From Bretschneidera sinensis (taxonomy: Eukaryota; Streptophyta; Magnoliopsida; Brassicales; Akaniaceae): DNA of 64,000 bases. How positions within the stretch are numbered: the first letter of the stretch is position 1; each line of letters opens with the position of its first letter. The stretch spans positions 67,702,501-67,766,500 of the forward strand of contig CM043698.1 of assembly GCA_023935145.1 (NCBI GenBank), given 5' to 3'. Under the pieces are notes generated by a model. That model did no database searches. It was not told where the DNA came from and worked only from the letters and a program-made list of their open reading frames with translations. Both the position numbers and the translations under genes were made by a program. Shown in pieces: positions 10,857-23,175 of the stretch.

Positions 10857-12207
10857 TGATGAGAGTCATAAAATGCATCTTAACAGTACTTATTTCTTAC
10901 CATTTTAGGGTTGATCGAGGTTTGAATTACACTTTTATACCTTAATAACTCTAAAGTGATATTCTTGGATCATTGACTTATTTTGGTGCATTTTCAGGTA
11001 CTTTGAGTTCAAAAGAGATGGAAAGCTATCATAACTTAAAGCACGATGCTTCTATGCACATTCGAGTGAGGGTATGGTTGCGGAAGGACAAAATGAAGAG
11101 AAACCAAGTCCTAAGTGTGGGCGCTATGGCCTAAAGAAGTCTAAGCCTCGGCCTCTAAAACAAAGCCCAAAAGAGCAAGGAAGCCATCAGCGGGCGCAAC
11201 AGCCTGGATCAATGAGAGGTGCGGCCTCCAGAAGCAAGAAGAAAACCGAAATATCTGAGCCATGGCCTGGACTAATGAGAGGTGCGGCACCCATGTGATC
11301 CTCTGCTCCGTGTCATGACCTAATTAGGACTTTAATGATGGTTTAAACCCGAAAACACCCTTAGACCTTTTGTATTATAAATAGATCACTTAGAGTTTGA
11401 TAGGAGGACAATCATTAAGGCTGGAAAACTCAAGAAGGCCACCACACTCTCTATCAAAGTGTCCAAGCATGAGCCCCATGGCCAACTAATCTCCAAGCAA
11501 GGCAAAGGGATGGATCCCTAGGTGTAGTTGTTCTTATTTTCATTCTTGATTCAGTTGTAAGGATTTATTGTTAAAACATTGTTTATGATTTACTCATTGA
11601 TTAAACAAGAAGAATTTAGGTTCATGTGACAACTGCACTTTATGTTTTTTTATCTTAGATTTTCTTAATCCGGTGATTGCATGCTTCTTCTCCATATAAG
11701 TCTAGTCAAGCTCTTCTTATGTCAAGTTGTTTGGATGTGATTGAGTCTGATAGATTTATTTTTTAGGTTTGTCCATTACTGCGATATTGTCATTGAGATA
11801 TATTGTAGTTTCTTGATAAATCTATAGGATAGGTCATCTGTGCTTGAATCGAAAGTAAATAGTACTTCATAGCAATTATATTAGGGTTTATATGTCCTTT
11901 GATTGAATATACACCGATTGCTTGTTTGGGAAGTGAAACTAGCAATCGAGATAAAAACAATTGAATCGAGAGTGGAATAAGGCAACGAACCTAGAGAGGA
12001 TTGTCGGAACCCTGTTGTTTCCTTATTATATTCTTCATTATATTTACACAACTTTTTCCCATTACTTTATTATCAAAATCCAAATTCTCTCATTTAGATT
12101 TTATCGTTTCATATTAAAGTTTACATCTTCTCTTCTAGTTCACTTTTCCTCATGGGATTGACACCTCAACTATACACAATAACCGCGTATTAGTTTGAGT
12201 GTAATCA
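10857..12207 (+). mobile_element. S1: solo LTR of the E1 family (1351 bp)
   Basis: It begins TGATGAGAGTCATAAAATGC and ends GTGTAATCA. It is flanked by a perfect 5-bp TSD, CATCC (10852-10856 and 12208-12212). It lies inside H's protease gene, whose minus-strand coding resumes on the other side. A solo LTR forms by recombination between the two LTRs of a full element. The GC-rich U3 block is at about 11110-11300. Short open frames inside are not supported as genes. Confidence 0.93.
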
Positions 12208-12703
12208 CATCCTCAACTACACCCTTAGAATAGGCATTAGATCTATCAGCCAATTGAATCACAACACTAGTTTTATTCAAAGGTCCAAGTTTCAAAGAAG
12301 CATATACAGAATATGGCATGACATTGGTAGAAGCTCCTAAATCTAGCATAGCCTTATCAAATCTAGTGTTACCTATCGTACAAGGGATAGTAAACATACC
12401 TGGATCTTTACACTTCGCAGGGAGTTTTCTTTGAATAACTGCAAAAACATTCTCCCCCTACTCTCACATTCTCACATTCTTTAAGTTTATGTTTCCTCTT
12501 AATTGTACACAGTTCTTTCAGGAATTTAGCATAACGAAGTACTTGTTTAATAGCATCTAAAAGCGGAATATTTACCTTGCATCTACGAAAAGTCTCATAT
12601 AAATCTTTATTTTTCTCATCTTTTCTAGATTCTGCTAAAGCATGAGGAAAAGGAGGTATTGGTTTATAATCAGAAAGAGGCGAAAACTTACACTTAGGTA
12701 CGT
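12208..12703 (-). pseudogene. H gag C terminus and protease active-site half
   Basis: Reading on the minus strand, 12700-12470 encodes the gag-protease linker (PPFPHALAESRKD, KQVLRYAKFLKELC). After a short damaged stretch (about 12470-12400), 12397-12213 encodes the protease active site (AMLDLGASTNVMPYSVY) and QLADRSNAYSKG. It stops at the S1 insertion and continues at 10856. The D-L-G-A signature is shared with E1 and E2. Confidence 0.85.
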
Positions 12704-14075
12704 TGATTACCCCCAAAGAATAACGCGGTAGTTGTAGCATAGCTTTGGAATGTTGATTCCATAGGGAAACAAGTTAACTATAAGGAAATGTGTAAACTTT
12801 AATACGAAACGATAAAATCCAAATAAGTAAATCTGAGTTTTGATAGTAAAGTATTATGAGGAAATTGTGTATTTGTAATGAAGAATATAATAAGGAAACA
12901 ACAAGGTTCTGAGAATCCTCCCTAGGTTCGTTGCCTTATTCCAATCTCGATTGCAAGTTTCACATCCCAAACAAGCAATCGGTGTATATTCAATTAAAGC
13001 ACATGTAAACCCTAATGTAATTGTTATGAAGTACTCTTTGATTTCGATTCAAGCACACATGACCTATCCTATAGATTTATCAAGAAGCGACAATAAATCT
13101 CAATAACAATATTGCAGTAATGGACAAGCCTAAAAGATAAATCTACTGGACTCAATCACATCCAAACAACTTGACATAAGAAGAGCATGACTAGATTTAT
13201 ATGGAGAAGAAGCATGCAATCACCGGGTTAAGAAAATCTAGAATAAGAAGAACATAAAGTGCAGCTATCACATGAACCTAAATTCTTCTTGTTTAATCAA
13301 AGAATACTCATAAACAATGTTTTGATAATAAATCCAAATTACAACTGAGTTAAGAAAGGAAAATAAGAACAACTACACCTAGAGTTTCATCCCTTCGCCT
13401 TGCTTGGAGATTAGTTGGCCATGGGGGAGAGTGTGGCAGCCTTCCCTGAGTTTTCCAGCCTTTTATTGATTCTTTAATGAATGATGAATGTATAATATCA
13501 AACCTTAAGTGGTATATTTATAATACACAAGGTCCAAGGGTGTTTTAGGATTTAAACAATCATTAAAACCCTGATTAAGTCGTAACTCGGAAACAGGGAT
13601 TCGAGCTCTCGCCGCGGCTCTAATTGATTCAGGCCACGACTCAACTTGTGCTGATTTCTTCACTTTCTATAGGCCGCGGCCTAGATGTTTCCATGCCTAG
13701 GCTCAGCCCTTCAGGCCACGGCTCAGATTGATCCATGCCTAGGCTTCACTTGGTGTCTTTCTTGCCTCTTTTGGGTGCTGTTCGGGAGACCGCGGTTCAG
13801 ACCTTCCAAGCCGCGGCACACACACTTTCTTCTCTTTATTTTGTCCTTTTGAAAGCATTCCTTCACTCTGGTATGCGTGAAGTCTTTGTACTTCATTCAA
13901 CGATAGCTTTTCCATCTCTTTTAGACTCAAAATACCTAAAAATGCTCAAAACAAATCAATGATCCAAAAATGACACTTTAGAGTTATTAACATATAAAAG
14001 TGAAATTAAAACCTAGATCAACCCTAAAATGCTAACAATTAAGTACTATTAAAATTCATTTTATGGCTCTCATCA
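12704..14075 (-). mobile_element. S2: solo LTR of the E1 family, reversed (1372 bp)
   Basis: It is the reverse-strand homologue of the LTRs at 8782 and 10857. The minus strand begins TGATGAGAGCCATAAAATGA at 14075 and ends in GTAATCA at 12704. The flanks are TACGT (12699-12703) and TACAT (14076-14080), a TSD differing by one CpG-to-TpG type change. It lies within H's gag. CCGCGG palindromes occur at about 13608-13818. The terminal 60 bp near 12710-12770 diverge more than the rest. Confidence 0.88.
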
Positions 14076-15612
14076 TACATCATCATTGGGAACGTTCCTG
14101 TCTGCAATGACATTTTTCTCATTCTCTTGCTTTGATTATGCAGGGGCTGCCTTTACTAGAATCTCAACCTCTTTACCACTTCTCAAAACGATTGCACTTG
14201 CACTTTCTCTTGGATTTACTATCGTTTGAGAGGATAATTTCCCCGAACTTTGTGCCTCTAGCCGACTAATTACGGTTGCCATCTGGTCCATCTGATTGTC
14301 CAAACTTTGAATACTGGCCCTCACCTCTTGTTGAAATTGTTTCGTCTGAAATTGCAAAGTATTAAGGGCAAGAGACTTAACAATATCTTCTAAAGACATA
14401 CCAGAATTAGAAGTTTGGCCAGTTGTTGTCTAGAGGGTATGGATGCTTATATTGCTGGCAACTTGGGTGGTTTTGAGACGCGAGCTGATTTACTTATGGA
14501 TTCCCATAGCTAAGATTGGGGTAATCCCTCCATCCCGAGTTATACGTGCTCGAATAGGGATCATACTTCCTTTGCGGTTGTCCAGGAAAACCACCCACTG
14601 CATTACCTTACTCAATGGGCTCCTCTTGAAGAGTTGGGCATATATCGGTTGGATGCCCTACTACCGAACAAATCCCACAAGCCTTTGTCATTTGCATATT
14701 ACCTACAGCCATTTGATGAACAAGAGAAGTTAGACTCGCAAGTTGTTGTTTAACAGAGGAAATATTTACCTCATTAACATGCTTTGATGGAGGGTTAAGC
14801 CTAGTGCCAAATTGTTGAGAATTGGCTGCCATATTTGCAATCAAGTTTCTCGCGACCTCGGGAGTTTTATCCACCAAAGCTCATCCACTAGCAGCATCAA
14901 TCATGCTCCTATTAGTGGGTAGAAGACCCTCATAGAAATATTGGATAAGTAACTGCTCACTAATTTGATGATGGGGGTAGCTTGCATATAATTTCTTGAA
15001 ACGCTCCCAATATTCGTGTAGGGACTCTTCGTTGTGCTGCCTTACACCACAAATTTCTTCTCGAATGTTGGCTGTCATTGAAGCTGGGAAATATTTCTCC
15101 AAAAACAACCTCTTCATCTTGTTCAATGTGGTAATACTCCCGGATGGTAGATAATAGAGCCAATCCTTAGCCGAATCTTTCAAAGAAAACAAAAAGGCTC
15201 TTAATTTAATTTGCTCTTTAGTCACCCCCGTGGGTTTCATAATCATGCGTACCACATGAAGCTCTTTTAGATGCTTGTGAGGATCTTCACCTGCAAGGCC
15301 ATGAAAGGTGGGAAAGAGATGTATTAGTCCAGATTTAAATTCAAAAGTAGTAGTAGCATCTAAAGTAGGGAATATTATGCATAAGGGTTGTTGATTCAAA
15401 TTAGGGGCAGCAATCTCTTTCAAAGTTTGATTTCTAGCCACGACTTCCTCCTCTTCTAGATCAAAATTGCTAGCAAATAGGGAATCAAGAGCTAGATCAT
15501 TCTCTTCAGAATTTCTCCGAGCTTCCCTCCTTAACCTGCGCAAAGTTCTCTCTAGTTCTGAATCGCACTGCAAATCACCTTGATTAGAAGATCGAGTTAC
15601 AGTCATAAACAA
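14076..15612 (-). pseudogene. H gag
   Basis: The minus-strand start is ATG at 15612-15610. The N terminus contains LERTLRRLRREARR, matching LERTLRRQKR in E2 Gag. The retrotransposon-gag domain covers about 15360-14890 (LFPTFHGLAGEDPHKHL, FLFSLKDSAKDWLYYL, LLIQYFYEGL). An in-frame TGA at 14883-14881 precedes the rest, which has a zinc knuckle CGICSVVGHPTDIC (CX2CX4HX4C, near 14675-14630). A stop lies near 14608. A further frame (14399-14136) carries a glutamine-rich helix and ASAIVLRSGKEV. It then meets S2. Confidence 0.87.
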
Positions 15613-15803
15613 TCAAGGAAACTCTAATAAATCATGAAAAACAAATCAGGAAAAATCTAGAGTAATGAAAATAAATAAAAATTCTACACTAAAACACAAA
15701 CAATCAAGGTGATTTTTTTTCCCTAAAATTTCAAGAACGAAATAAGGATCACAAGAAGCACAAAAATCAACTAGAATCACTCCCCGGTAACGGCGCCAAA
15801 ATT
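15613..15803 (-). promoter_or_regulatory. H leader with tRNA-Asp primer binding site
   Basis: On the minus strand, TGGCGCCGTTACCGGGGA (15798-15781) is complementary to the 3' end of plant tRNA-Asp with one mismatch; E2 has the G form. It starts 5 bases inside the LTR end at 15804, the right place for minus-strand DNA priming. The remaining about 170 bases up to the gag ATG are an A-rich leader. Confidence 0.85.
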
Positions 15804-16476
15804 TGGTGTGCTGTCACAGGCAACCAAAAATAAAACCTATACTCCTAAAAATACATGTAATGGTGCGAGTAAAGATCGTTCCCACGAAGAGTATCTAGCC
15901 TAGTTTTATGCTACGTGAACAAGGATGGGGTGATTTGAGTAGAACCAAAACAATTTTAAGAAAAAACAACTAAGGAACAATTCAAATTGAAGTATCAAAA
16001 TCAATCAAAAGAACAAATCTTGGTCTAAGTCAACTTCCACCATCGAAATTTTACAATTGATAATCGATGCAAGTATATATCAATTCACACTTTGAATATT
16101 CACCGTTGGAACTATTTTCCTATCTCTCATTAGTCTTAGTTAATTAGAAAACAGGCAATTTAATTAACCCTAACTACTAAACAACCCAAGACAAGCGCTA
16201 AAGGTTTAATCTAGTAGCAGCTTTAAGAATTAGAGAGATCGATGAAGCTAAACAACACAAGCACAAACGGTTACATTTAATTTAGTCGAGCGTTCTTCTT
16301 AAGATCTAATAATTTCTGACGCAGCAAATCATTAAATCTTAGTTGCTTCACAAATTAGAGGGATCAAAACAATTACGGATTTGATATCTAACCTAGCACT
16401 AGATTGCAGCGAATAATAAACTAGTAAGCCTTCTAGTAATTAAACGAGACAATCATGAAAATAGGCATAGAAGAAC
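15804..16476 (-). repeat. H 5' LTR, inner part (interrupted)
   Basis: It directly adjoins the primer site. The plus-strand start TGGTGTGCTGTCACAGG corresponds to an LTR end in ...CACACCA on the minus strand. It ends at the AGAAC TSD of T and continues at 29395-30104; together they give about 1.38 kb. No open frame was seen. Confidence 0.75.
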
Positions 16477-17857
16477 TGTAATACTCGTAATCATAAAGTA
16501 AGGGTAAAGAAGTAATTTAATAAATATGACATAAAATTAAAATAATTTATATATACGCGAAGGATTTAGTATTGAATAAAATAATTCTTTTGAAAAAAAA
16601 TCATGAACAATATAAAGTGAAGGAAAAAAAAAGAGCAAGAAAAACATGGCAGCAGGTGTTGCCACTTGCCGCCAACTAAAGAAAAGGCATTTACATGCCT
16701 TACACTTGGCCTTTGCGTGGCAGCCAAATTCAGGGCTGCGAAACTTTTTTTTTTTGCATAAATATAATTTGCCTTACTTTAATTTTTCTTAGCAAAATCT
16801 TTGGTTTTCTCTTTTCCTCAATTCAAACTACTCATTTTCTCTAAACACTTGGGGACCGAAAAGAAGGTTGAAAGACTACAATTTTGAAGGGGTTTATAGG
16901 AGAATTTCATAGAGAATCACGGAAAGGGCTAAGAAGAATGGAAGATAATAACATGAAGTTTATTTTTAAATTTTAGCATACATGAAATTTCTCAGAATTC
17001 AAAGTGGGAATTTTCAAAGGGTGTAAATTAGGAAGAATTGAAGAAATAATTAGAATTTTTAATATATGTATTATATCAGGTGTTGATGGTCAGCAACCGG
17101 GGGAAATTTTTTAGAGGAGCAGGACAAGCAATGAGGTGATCCACGGGTAGCTCTAAGTGCTACGTGGTGAGTTAGATTTACTTTAAGTAATCCAAATAAA
17201 AATCAAATATCTAGTGATAATATTAAAATAAATTATTAGCTTATGCTTTGGTGATAGATAAAAATTTGATTGATAGGTATGATATGAATATTGGACATGT
17301 TGAAAATTGTTATGTCAAAAGAAAAATTATTAGAATAATAAGTCGATTTAATAATGATGGTGATAAATAAAATTCTTGACGAGTTATGATTAATGAACTA
17401 ATGTGATATATGAGGAGAAGAAATTAATGAAATTTATCAAGTAGAAATTCGAGGAAAGACATGATAGCTAAATTTAATATTTGAATTCATGTTGTTTTTA
17501 TATTATTGTTTATATGCATATTTCATTTAATTGTTCATATGCATGTGTATAAAAGAAAAGAACCGAGAAGGAGCCAGTCTAATTGAAAAACCGTGACAGC
17601 CAGTATATGCTAGAAATAAAGGAAATCGTGACAGCCAGTATATACTGGAAAGAAAAGAACCGGGAGGGGGCTAGTCTAAGATAAAAACATGTCAACATGT
17701 GGGAAGACGTTCCCAAATAATAATAATTCATGCATTGCATCTGTTTTACATGTTAATATTTTTACTGAAATGTTGTTGATATTGTGAATTTATTTATAGA
17801 TGAATGAGTCTCACAGAGAGACAGTTATGGTGAGAAAGAAACCTAGAAGTATGATAT
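16477..17857 (+). repeat. T 5' LTR, truncated
   Basis: It is homologous to 27558-28832. Compared with the 3' LTR it has an extra stretch near 16600-16680, and a second copy of a segment around cgtgacagccagtatat (17597 and 17627) that creates a perfect palindrome CCAGTATATACTGG at 17635-17648. It breaks off at 17857 where copia element C begins. The part matching 28833-29389 is absent from this copy. Confidence 0.85.
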
Positions 17858-18787
17858 TGTTGGAAATCACCTTGAAAAGATGCCCAGGTGGTGATCTTCC
17901 AAACACCCAAGTCTAGAATGACTTGTAAAGATTTGGAATCGAAAACAGAAACAGAAATCAAAGAAAGAAAGAAGACAAGCGATTTGTTATCGAGGTTCAG
18001 CAATAGCCTACGTCCCCGTGAGTTCCTCTGAACTCTCTGCACTAAATCAATGGTTCTTTACAATCTAGCAACCCTCTTCAAGAAACCTCAAGTTCTTAAA
18101 GAAACCAAGAAGAGAAGAAAGAAGATGATAAGAACTATTACAATGCTCTCTATCTAATCTATACTCCTCTCTCTTTTCAACCAGCCTCACTACAATGAGT
18201 CCCTCTTGTGTTTTGTGTCTTTGCACTCTCACACAATTCTCTCTTATATGTCTATCACTATTTACAATTGATCTCAAATTATGTTACAATGTTAATGAGA
18301 ATAAAGCTAGGTGACCTTTTATATAGTGCCCCAACTTCTTGTCCAATCTTGAGAGTCAATCTCCACCCTTAAATCTTGATGACCACTTAACCATGGCCCT
18401 CCATCAATCCTAAGTGATTTTGTACATTTTAACCTTGCACCCACACACTTTACAAGAGGCTGAATCAAGTGGAATATGTGTGCCTCAGTGTGCCTAGTGC
18501 CTAGGCACTGAACAGGGTATGCTGTGGCACTAGGCAAAACACCCTTTTCACCACTTTTTGGGCGTCGTGACCTTGGTGAGGAAGTGGTGCGGCGTTGCCC
18601 TCCACTAGGACTTCCTCCTTGCTAGGCTCTGTGGCCTAAAAGGAGCAGGGCTATGGCACACGCTGAAGCTGGATCCTTCACAACTGTGCGCACTTCTTTA
18701 TCTTGCTGAGTAGAGGTGTGCACACACACCCAAAGTGATGCGCACACTTGTGTGCACTCCTTTAACATGCTGAAATTTATTCTTCCA
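17858..18787 (-). repeat. C 3' LTR (930 bp)
   Basis: The plus-strand form begins TGTTGGAAATCACC and ends ATTCTTCCA. The polypyrimidine run tctcttttttaaa just right of it is the complement of the polypurine tract. It is homologous to 23176-24102. It contains alternating GTGCGCACAC-type motifs near 18685-18755 and a tataaaag-type core (ttatatagtg) near 18318. Confidence 0.88.
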
Positions 18788-20450
18788 TCTCTTTTTTAAA
18801 CCTTAAACCATGTTTAAACCTTAGACAAATATAAAAAATCTCTACCTTTGTCTAAGCGTTTAAACCCGAACCATTGTGCAGAGAACATCAGGATCCAAAC
18901 TCATCTTGAGTCATCAATCAACCGACTCCAATCCTAAGTAGTCCAAGGCAATGATTAAACTTACTTAGAGGTAGAACTTTAGTACCTAAATCCGCAAGGT
19001 TTTCTTCAGTGGTTACCTTATCCCCATGGATGCATCATTTCGTAACATTTTCCCGAATGAAATGGTACCGAACATCCATGTGCTTTGTCCTCTCATGGAA
19101 CACTGGATTTTTGCACAAGTACAATGAACTTTGTCTATCCGAAAACACCACGACCTGCTTCTCTAGTACCTTCAACTCTTCCAACAACCCTTTGCACCAT
19201 ATAGCCTCCTTGATGGCTTCCATTGCTGCTATGTACTTAGCCTCGGTTGTTGAGAGTGCTACCACAAGCTGCAACTGAGACTTCCAACTTATACAACTTC
19301 CATTTAAGTTAAAGAAGTAGGAGGTAATCGATCTTCTTTTATCTCAGTCTACTCCATAGTCCAAACCCGTAAAACCCTCAAGGCAGATGGACTTACCCCT
19401 CTTCTTATAAACCAGCCATACTTTTGCGCTTCCCTTCAAGTACCTCAGCAACCACTTCATCTCCAGCCAATGCTCTTTTCTGGGATTACTCATAAACCTG
19501 CTGAGAACACTTATTGCATGAGCAATATCAAGTCTAGTGCTTACCATGGTGAACATAACAGAACCAACCGCACTAGAGTAAGAGACCTTTTCCATTTTCT
19601 TCTTCTCCGCCTCCGATCTCAAACATTGATCGCTGGAGAACTTGAAATGACAAGTAAGGGGAACCTTCACTGGTTTGCTATCTTCCATAGAGAACTTAGA
19701 TATCATCTTCTCTATGTAGGAAGTTTGAGAGATCTTCAATCTGTTTCTCTCCCTTTCCCGAATGATACACATCCCAAGGATCTTCTATGCATGGCTAAGA
19801 TCCTTCATCTCAAACTCCTCACTGAGTTGAGCCTTCAATTTTCTTATCCTCTCCATGCTGCTCCCAACCAGCAACATATCATCAACATAGATGAGGATGA
19901 TCACCACTTTCTCAACCTTCTACCCCTTGTAGTACAAGCACGAATCATATTAGCTCCTCATGAAACCCAAGCTGATTACAAATGAATCAAACCTCTTATT
20001 CCATTGCCGAGGTGATTGCTTTAGGCCATAGAGAGATTTCTTCAATTTGCACACCAACTCTCCCTGTCTTCCTTCCTTATAGCCTTTAGGTTGCTTTATG
20101 TAAAAGGTCTCATTGAGCTCTCCATGTAAGAATGTTGTCTTCACATCCATTTGCTCGATTTCCTAATCAAATTGGACCACCAATGCTAACACTATCCGTA
20201 TCGTCTTGTACTTCACAACCGGTGAGAAGATTTTGGTGAAATCTATGCCTTCTTTTTGTGTGAACCCCTTCGCCACCAGCCTAGCTTTATACCAGACTTC
20301 ATCCCCTAGAGTATTCCCTTCTTTGATCTTGTAGATCCATCTACAATCCACAACTCTCTGTTTTTCTGGTTTAGGCACCAACTCCTAAGAGTTGTTCTTC
20401 ATCAAAGAATTCATTTCTTCCTCCATAGCCAACTGCCACTTTGATGAATC
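18788..20450 (-). pseudogene. C reverse transcriptase and RNase H
   Basis: The minus strand carries RT segments [13 protein letters not shown] (20360s), [31 protein letters not shown] (20030s) and the catalytic YVDD, encoded at 19889-19878. The RT C-terminal part (SYSSAVGSVMFTMVSTRLDI) and RNase H (VALSTTEAKYIAAMEA, KHMDVRYHFIRE, 19274-19035) follow. Frames are broken at least near 20160, 19950, 19780 and 19330. The 18788-18920 part is noncoding and leads to the LTR. Known role: reverse transcription and RNA degradation in copia particles. Confidence 0.88.
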
Positions 20451-22094
20451 CTTACACTCCATGGCATCTGTGTAAGTTTCTAGTTCTATCTCTCATTCTG
20501 TCCAAGGAGTTGCTACATTAGCATTCGCAAACCTATATCTCAAATGTGGTCTAACCACCCTCCTTTTCCAGTTCCTTGTGAGCTGGTAGTCATTCTGACT
20601 TGCTGCATCAACTTCTTCTAGTTCAGCCTCTTCTTGAGTTTCTTGAGCTTGGCCTTCATCAATGGGCTCTACCTGGTCTGAACCCTCTTGCCTTTCTTAC
20701 TCTACCTAAACCGAATTCTCCTTGATGTGATGCTCTACAAATTCTGGACTGGTTTTCTCACTAGCCCCTGCAGGGTTAGTTTTCTCCAAGTAGGGAAATA
20801 ACAATTCATTAAAAATAACATCCCTACTTATAATGAGTTTCATGCCTTTCTTTTCTAAGGACCACAACCTATACCCCTTAACCCCATCACTATATCCTAG
20901 AAATACACATTTTCTAGACCTTAGGCTAAGTTTATCCTCCTTTTGATGTACATATGCAGCACACCCAAAAGTCCTACGGTTGCTTAACTCAGGAGGTTTC
21001 CCACTTCACATCTCCATGGGAGTCTTGAGCTCTAAATCTCTAGAGGGTGATCTATTTACCAAGTATGCAGCAGTAGCCACAGCTTCCCCCCAAAAATATT
21101 TTGGTAAACCGGATCCTATTAGCATGCATCTAACTTTTTCCATAAGGGTTCTATTCATCCTCTCAGCAACTCCATTTTGTTGAGGTGTTTTTACAACCAA
21201 TCTATACCTTAGAATGCCATTTAATTCACAGAATTTATCAAAATCCTTATTTCAAAATTCTAGGCCATTATCGGTTCGTAAAGCCTTAACTACCCTACCC
21301 GTTTGAGTCTCCAGCAACTTTTTCCACACAACAAATTTATTCAATGCATCTGATTTATTTCTAAGCAAATAAACCCACACTTTTCTTGAATAATCATAAA
21401 TTAAAGACAGAAAGTAAAAGTTACTTCCTTGTGTTGGTATCCTTGCTAGTCCCCAAAGGTCCGAATGAATGTAGTCAAGAATCCCATTAGACTTGTGCAC
21501 TTCGGTGTTGAAGCTGACCCGGTGTTGCTTCCTAAGAATGCAACACTCACAGAAATCAAATTTCTCTACTTTGTCTCCACCAAGTAGGCTATCCTTGCTA
21601 AGAACTTGCAGACCCTTTTCGTTCATGTGTCCCAAGCGAGTGTGCCAAAGGGCTGCCTTATCCATCTCAGCCATCAAGCTTGCTGCTTGATCATTGATTT
21701 TTGTCTCTCTGATCATCTCATAAAGTCCATCGTTTCTTGCTGCTGTGATCACTACCAAAGATCCCTTGGCCACATTGATCTTTCCTTGCTCTACTTTACA
21801 TATATAGCCCATGGAATCCAGTTGCCCCAATGAGATCAAATTCCTCTTCAAATCTGGAAGATACCTCACATTCTGTAGCAGCCTTGTGACTCCATCAAAT
21901 ATCCTCAACTGGATGTCTCCTATCCCTCTCACTTGGCAAGAATTATCATTCCCCGAGAAGAGCCTTCCATCATTGATCTCCTTGAAATTCTTGAACCATT
22001 CCTTGTAAGGGCACATGTGATAAGTGCACCCTGAATCTAGAAACCATTTCTCACTGCCTTGCCTCCTGCTCATATTTGAGCACACAACAAGCAC
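20451..22094 (-). pseudogene. C protease and integrase
   Basis: From 22094 leftward the protease has a LDSGCTYHM active site (D-S-G, Asp about residue 20) and continues to NLISLGQLD. The integrase has the HHCC domain (LWHTRLGHMNEKGL ... FCECCILRKQHR) and the core D,D,E set (IHSDLWG, ALRTDNGLEF, NGVAERMNRTLMEK). An in-frame stop lies at about 21252 and a break at about 21200. Beyond 21006 the C-terminal part (FGCAAYVHQKEDKLS, CVFLGYSDGVKGYRLW) continues with stops to the RT. Confidence 0.88.
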
Positions 22095-22100
22095 ATCATC

Positions 22101-22934
22101 TTACTGTTCTCCTTTGGCAACCGAAGCCTCTTCATTGTTGGTATGGCTTCTTCTCTCATTCCACATCTTCTTCTTGCAATCTTTCTTGAAATGGCCCTCT
22201 TTGTTGTAGTAGAAGCATCTCTTTCCTCCTCCAAGTCTTGTCTTGGAATGAGATCTCCCATGGTTCTGCCCTTTACCTCTTGATATCTCCCGGTAGTTGT
22301 CATGAGTGCTACTGCCATTCCAAGTTGCTGGCCTTCCTTTTACGAACAGCCCTTCTACACTTGATGCCTCCCTCATCTTGGCTTTGAAATCATAAGCCCT
22401 TATGGCATTGATCACAATCTCCTTGGTTAAAGTATCTCATCCATACTCAATAGCATTAATCAAATTATCAAAGCAATCAGGAAGAGAGTTTAACAAAATA
22501 ACAACCAATTGTTCATCCGGGAATTTAATACTACAACTACCCAAATCTTGAACTAGTTTATTAAAGACATCAAGATTATGTTGCAACTCTTTATTTGGAT
22601 CCATTTTAAAAGCAAAGATTCTTTCAAGAAGATAAATCTTGTTAGGGAGAGTTTTGGTAAGAAACAACTCATCTAGTTTCTTCCATATGGCAGCAGGATC
22701 TTCCGAGTCTCCGCACTCCCTTATGACACTATCCGACATATGCAAGAAGATGGTGTTGTATGCCATCTTCTTTATTTCAGTCCGCTGATCCTCCGTGACA
22801 CTTGCTGGAAAAACATCATCTTCTCCAATAGCCAAGTCCACTTTCTGTTGCATAAGAACAGCCTTGATCTTCAGCTTCCACAGGAAAAAATATCCATTTC
22901 CATCAAACTTCTCAACAACAAAATTTGAAGCCAT
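22101..22934 (-). pseudogene. C gag
   Basis: The probable start is the ATG at 22934-22932 (MASNFVVEKFDGNGYFFLW), since this opening matches copia Gag whereas the upstream extension to 23006 does not. The gag core runs to a TGA near 22437; a second open part (22415-22101) carries the zinc knuckle CFYYNKEGHFKKDC, in which the second Cys of CX2CX4HX4C is Tyr. A final stop precedes the protease. Confidence 0.87.
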
Positions 22935-23162
22935 CTTTGCAGATAAGATCCCAGATTTATGCAATACCCACAAACGCTTTCTTCTAAACCTCAAGAATAC
23001 GATCAAAGATGGATCTTAACATCGTTCTTGAATCACTCTGAAGAACACGATCTGATCTTGATTTTTACACCATTCTTGAATCACCCAAGAAGTTGATCTT
23101 TGATTCTTGGAATCTTGACTCCGTTACCTTCTTGTCCTTGCTCCGATACCCAGCTGTGCAAG

Positions 23163-23174
23163 CTCTGATACCAC
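23163..23174 (-). promoter_or_regulatory. C primer binding site (tRNA-iMet)
   Basis: The minus strand reads TGGTATCAGAGC, the standard copia site complementary to the initiator Met tRNA 3' end, placed one base from the 5' LTR (which starts at 23176 in plus coordinates). Confidence 0.9.
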
Positions 23175-23175
23175 T

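Noticed and set aside
19470..19985. 171-codon plus-strand frame
   Set aside because: Antisense shadow of the copia RT on the minus strand; no domain of its own.
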